Below are positions 60,964-64,000 of a DNA stretch of 64,000 nt, piece after piece. The position numbers and the translations under genes are program-made. Origin of the DNA: a bacterium. Lineage in GTDB: Bacteria > UBP6 > UBA1177. Where the stretch lies: the NCBI GenBank assembly GCA_017538365.1, contig JAFYIZ010000004.1:39765-103764 (forward strand). Direction: 5' to 3'. Every line of letters starts with the position of its first letter. The stretch's first letter is position 1. Under the pieces are notes generated by a model. It did no database searches. It worked only from the letters and a program-made list of their open reading frames with translations, and was not told the DNA's origin.

Positions 60964-62532
60964 ATGCGTAGATTTCCGATAATATTTTTTGTGTTTGTGC
61001 TGATTTTTTCTATTTCTTGCGAAAATAAACTTTCCGGTCCTGCTCAGGAAATTTCTGACGAAGACAGCGATACTGCTCATGACGGCGATACCGGTGAAAC
61101 GCCTGATGACGATGCCGACACGGAGCAAGGATCTCTTTTCAATCTGAAAGTCGAGGGAAACGAGAAAAATTCTCTTTCATGCAGGCTCACTTTTTCGACT
61201 GCGGACAAGAAGAAAACTTTCGTAAAATATTACGCGCCTACTCATGCAGGTTATAAAATCGGTGAAGAAACGGCAAAAAACGACCACTATTTCTTTCTCT
61301 GGGGAATGAGGGAAAACCTTGATTACACCATTGAAATCTATTCGGATGAAGAAACACCGGAGCTTATTGCAACAACTGAATTTCATTCAGGATTTATCCC
61401 TCAATCGATTTATCCTGTTCACCTTGTCACAAATGAAAAAGAGAGTGTTCAACCTAGATTTCTTCTTATGACGCAGACCACGAATACGGAGCCCTATATT
61501 AATGAGAATCCTGCAATAATCATGGTAGACACAGACGGTTTTATTGTTTGGTATTACGAATACTACGGCTTGGAAGGCGCACTTTTATCTGATACTACAT
61601 ACCGCGAAGGAACAAAAACAATTGTTTCTGGAATCAATAAGGAACTTTCTTTGGCCGAAATTCCTTACGAAGAGGGGTTTGAAATAGATCTTGAGGGAAA
61701 TACTGTCTGGGAATCACCAGATATCGCAAGTTATTCTTACGGTGAGACGGGATGGCACCATCAATATTCCATCCTTGACGATGATACCGTGCTTTATATC
61801 GGTGCGGAATATCTGAATAACAACACTATAATTTCCGACAAAATCATCAATGTTGACAAAAATTACAACGAACTTTGGTCATGGGCTTATACAGATACTT
61901 TTGTTCCGCCTGAAGAATGTCCTCCTACTTCAATAATTTATGACTACTTTTGTGATTGGACACATACGAATTATGTCACCATGCTGAAAGATGAAGGTGT
62001 TGTCTATATCAATTCTCCCCGGCTCGGTTTTTACAAAATGGACCTGAATACAAAGAAAATTCTGTGGAAATTCGGCGAGGACGGTGATTTTATCATGCTT
62101 TCGGACAATGAATTTCCTTGGACTGATTTCACTCATACGCCGCAACTGTTGAGAGACGGTTCGGTTCTGCACATTCTGTTTTTCGACAACGGACTGAAAA
62201 AAAGATACTATTCAAGAGTTATAGAATACAAAATCAACGAAGATACCATGACTGCTGAAATTACTTTCGAATATGACGGAAGAGATGCCGGACACGGTTG
62301 GTTTGCCGATCAGGGATGGGGTATTGTCCATTATATGGAAAACGGTAATATTTTGGTTGGTACGGGGTTTGTCGATCCACCTGAAAAATCATCGATTTTC
62401 GAGATTACACGTGATGCCAGAGTCGTTTGGGAACTTGAAAACTACCGAAATGAAGATTTTATGGTTGAAATATATAAATTTGACAAATTTATACCTCCAT
62501 TGGAGTTCATGGATGAACAGAAAAATTATTAG
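60964..62532 (+). CDS. Arylsulfotransferase (ASST)-like lipoprotein, first copy
   Basis: The 522-residue precursor has lipobox FSISC (Cys19) and an acidic linker (DEDSDTAHDGDTG...). The mature part resembles bacterial aryl-sulfate sulfotransferase (beta-propeller) proteins: VDTDGFIVWYYE, FEIDLEGNTVWES, WHHQYSILDDDTVLYIG (the His-His motif), IVNVDKNYNELWSW, DWTHTNYVTMLKDEGVVY and FEYDGRDAGHGWF. ASSTs transfer sulfate between phenols; whether this one does is not known. The N-terminal beta domain (FFLWGMRENLDYTIEIY) is also typical of this family. The ATG at 60964 is chosen over the upstream TTG because of AGGAAG and the signal peptide. Its end overlaps the second copy by 20 nt. Confidence 0.8.
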   Translation: MRRFPIIFFVFVLIFSISCENKLSGPAQEISDEDSDTAHDGDTGETPDDDADTEQGSLFNLKVEGNEKNSLSCRLTFSTADKKKTFVKYYAPTHAGYKIGEETAKNDHYFFLWGMRENLDYTIEIYSDEETPELIATTEFHSGFIPQSIYPVHLVTNEKESVQPRFLLMTQTTNTEPYINENPAIIMVDTDGFIVWYYEYYGLEGALLSDTTYREGTKTIVSGINKELSLAEIPYEEGFEIDLEGNTVWESPDIASYSYGETGWHHQYSILDDDTVLYIGAEYLNNNTIISDKIINVDKNYNELWSWAYTDTFVPPEECPPTSIIYDYFCDWTHTNYVTMLKDEGVVYINSPRLGFYKMDLNTKKILWKFGEDGDFIMLSDNEFPWTDFTHTPQLLRDGSVLHILFFDNGLKKRYYSRVIEYKINEDTMTAEITFEYDGRDAGHGWFADQGWGIVHYMENGNILVGTGFVDPPEKSSIFEITRDARVVWELENYRNEDFMVEIYKFDKFIPPLEFMDEQKNY

Positions 62533-64000
62533 TCTACTGATTTTATTTATATTTTTTCTCATATCCTGTGAAAACAAAATTAATAATAAAGAAGTTGATG
62601 AACCTGATGAAGATGCCGACACGGTTCAGGAATTGCTTTTCAATCTGAAAGTCGAGGAAAACAATAAAAATGTTCTTTCATGCAGGCTCACTTTTTCGAC
62701 TGCGGATAAGAAAAAAACTTTTGTGAAATATTACTCAACAAATCATGCAGGCTATAAAATTGCGGAAGAAACGGAGAAAAACGACCACTATTTTTTCCTC
62801 TGGGGAATGAGGGAAAATCTCAATTACACAATTGAAATCTATTCGGACGAAGAAACACCGGAGCTTCTTGCAACAACCGAATTCCATTCAGGGAAAATCC
62901 CGAGTTCCATTTTCCCTCTGCTCCTTGTCGCAAACGAAAAAGAAAGCGTACAGCAAGGTTTCTTGATAGTGACGCAGCAGGCTGCGCCAGATGAGGAAAG
63001 AATGGAACCTATAGTCTTCATGGTCGATACCGACGGTTTCGTAGTCTGGTATTTTGAGCACTATCTTCCCGGTTTTTCGCTTTTGACCGATCCGTCCTAC
63101 CGCAAAAAAACTAATACTATGCTTCTAGGTATTCAGAAATGGCAGATGGAAGACGTATTGAGTGAAGAAGGAATAGAAATCGATATGGAAGGGAATATCG
63201 TCTGGAAATCACCGTACATTCCATGGACTTTGTACGGCGAGACGACATGGCATCATATCTACCGGGCTCTCGATGACGACACGCTCCTTCTGGTCCGCTC
63301 ACAGTATGATGACCGTGTGATCAGCGACAGAATTGTGAATGTTGACAGGGACTATAATGAACTTTGGAGCTGGGGATATTTCGATTCTCCGGATTACTTC
63401 GACACAGTTGAATGTTCCGAGATGTCCGAGTACTGGTGCGACTGGACCCACAACAATGCCGCTATAATGCTTAAAGAGGAGAATATTTTATATTTCAACT
63501 CTCTTTGGCTGGGTTTTTTCAAAATGGATATGAACACCAAAGAAATTTTGTGGAAATTCGGCAAAGACGGTGATTTCACAATGCTTTCCGAGCATCCTTT
63601 CCCTTGGCCGGCAAATACGCACGACCCTAAATTCTTTGATTCTTCAAGAAAGAGGCTGCTTTTTTTCGATAACGGAATAACAGAGCGTTTTTATTCAAGA
63701 ATCATCGAATATGAGATAAATGAGGAGACAATGACTGCCGAAATAACTTTTGAATATGACGGAATTGATTCAGGACACGGTTGGTACTCCTATGCCGGAT
63801 GGGGAGATGTCGATTACCTTGAAAACGGAAACTTTCTTGTTACGAAAGGACTTGTCGATGATTCGCAAAACTCCACGATTTTTGAAGTCACACGTGACGG
63901 AAGAATCGTCTGGGAGATTTACACCTATCAGGAAGAAGGTTTTATGATAGAACTTTACAATACCGAGAAATTCATGCCGCCGCTGGAATTTCTTAAATAA
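62513..64000 (+). CDS. Arylsulfotransferase (ASST)-like lipoprotein, second copy
   Basis: The 495-residue paralogue has lipobox FLISC (Cys19) and a shorter acidic linker (DEPDEDADTVQ). Much of the mature chain is nearly identical to the first copy (CRLTFSTADKKKTFVKYY; DHYFFLWGMRENLNYTIE; LNYTIEIYSDEETPELL), while loops differ. The ATG at 62513 follows GGAG and starts inside the end of the first copy, so translation is coupled. The frame stays open upstream into the first copy, but those residues are read out of frame there. The stop codon ends exactly at the window edge, so any further copies would lie beyond. Confidence 0.82.
   Translation: MNRKIISLLILFIFFLISCENKINNKEVDEPDEDADTVQELLFNLKVEENNKNVLSCRLTFSTADKKKTFVKYYSTNHAGYKIAEETEKNDHYFFLWGMRENLNYTIEIYSDEETPELLATTEFHSGKIPSSIFPLLLVANEKESVQQGFLIVTQQAAPDEERMEPIVFMVDTDGFVVWYFEHYLPGFSLLTDPSYRKKTNTMLLGIQKWQMEDVLSEEGIEIDMEGNIVWKSPYIPWTLYGETTWHHIYRALDDDTLLLVRSQYDDRVISDRIVNVDRDYNELWSWGYFDSPDYFDTVECSEMSEYWCDWTHNNAAIMLKEENILYFNSLWLGFFKMDMNTKEILWKFGKDGDFTMLSEHPFPWPANTHDPKFFDSSRKRLLFFDNGITERFYSRIIEYEINEETMTAEITFEYDGIDSGHGWYSYAGWGDVDYLENGNFLVTKGLVDDSQNSTIFEVTRDGRIVWEIYTYQEEGFMIELYNTEKFMPPLEFLK

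Noticed and set aside
62273..62512. Upstream part of the second arylsulfotransferase frame
   Set aside because: It is the first copy read in another frame; the signal peptide and GGAG place the start at 62513.

Overview
The window reads as a chromosomal segment of a Gram-negative, anaerobic, butyrate-forming bacterium. Evidence for an outer membrane: an Omp85/BamA-type assembly factor, apolipoprotein N-acyltransferase (lnt), about ten lipobox-bearing precursors and a periplasmic lytic transglycosylase. Evidence for anaerobiosis: rubrerythrin, desulfoferrodoxin, an FprA flavodiiron protein and rubredoxin lie in one row. Evidence for butyrate formation: phosphate butyryltransferase and butyrate kinase are adjacent. 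Acidic Asp/Glu-rich linkers after the lipobox, DUF1566 modules and a seven-POTRA Omp85 protein recall deltaproteobacterial/Myxococcota-like lineages, but I cannot place the organism from this sequence. By eye the GC content is in the low to middle forties. I see no tRNA, rRNA, CRISPR array, transposase or prophage.

Layout. 1-1.5 kb: 3' part of a DUF1566 surface protein. 1.6-6.6 kb: uvrC and mfd, convergent repair genes. 6.9-16.7 kb, plus strand: rluD, a receiver-like/PopZ-like acidic protein, ruvX, yhbY, the Omp85 protein, a GH13 lipoprotein and a Sua5/YciO-type gene, then a degenerate P1B-ATPase-like membrane protein translationally coupled to a CPBP protease (to 17.4 kb). 17.4-22 kb: purine nucleoside phosphorylase, cytidine deaminase, the oxygen-defence row and truB. 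22-32.8 kb, minus strand: half of a GT5 glycogen synthase, serS, rimO, a TauE-type exporter, cstA, lnt, ybeY and a 7TM-HD phosphodiesterase. 32.9-46.6 kb, minus strand: an SLC12-like transporter, two beta-helix lipoproteins, slt, rlmH, rsfS and a set of unassigned envelope proteins. 46.8-50.4 kb: gmd and fabD-acpP-fabF. 50.4-51.7 kb: a decaying accessory patch with a GNAT remnant, a 59-residue ORF, direct repeats and a lipoprotein whose promoter carries a G8 tract. 52.7-55.4 kb: ptb-buk and a UDG-like protein. 55.4-60.8 kb, minus strand: pepP-mutS2-lipoprotein-tmk. 60.9-64 kb: two tandem arylsulfotransferase-like lipoproteins.

Shared signals. Many transcription units start with a promoter of the form TTGxxx, 16-17 nt, TAAAAT-like box, followed by a short GC-rich segment and then a T tract. 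Three clusters of a GGGAT/ATCCC palindromic repeat each lie between transcription units. The most interesting items are the P-type ATPase-like protein without catalytic motifs (15.3 kb), the G8 tract between -35 and -10 of a lipoprotein promoter (51.7 kb), the half-length glycogen synthase (22 kb), the receiver/PopZ-like protein (7.9 kb) and the dispersed palindromic repeats.
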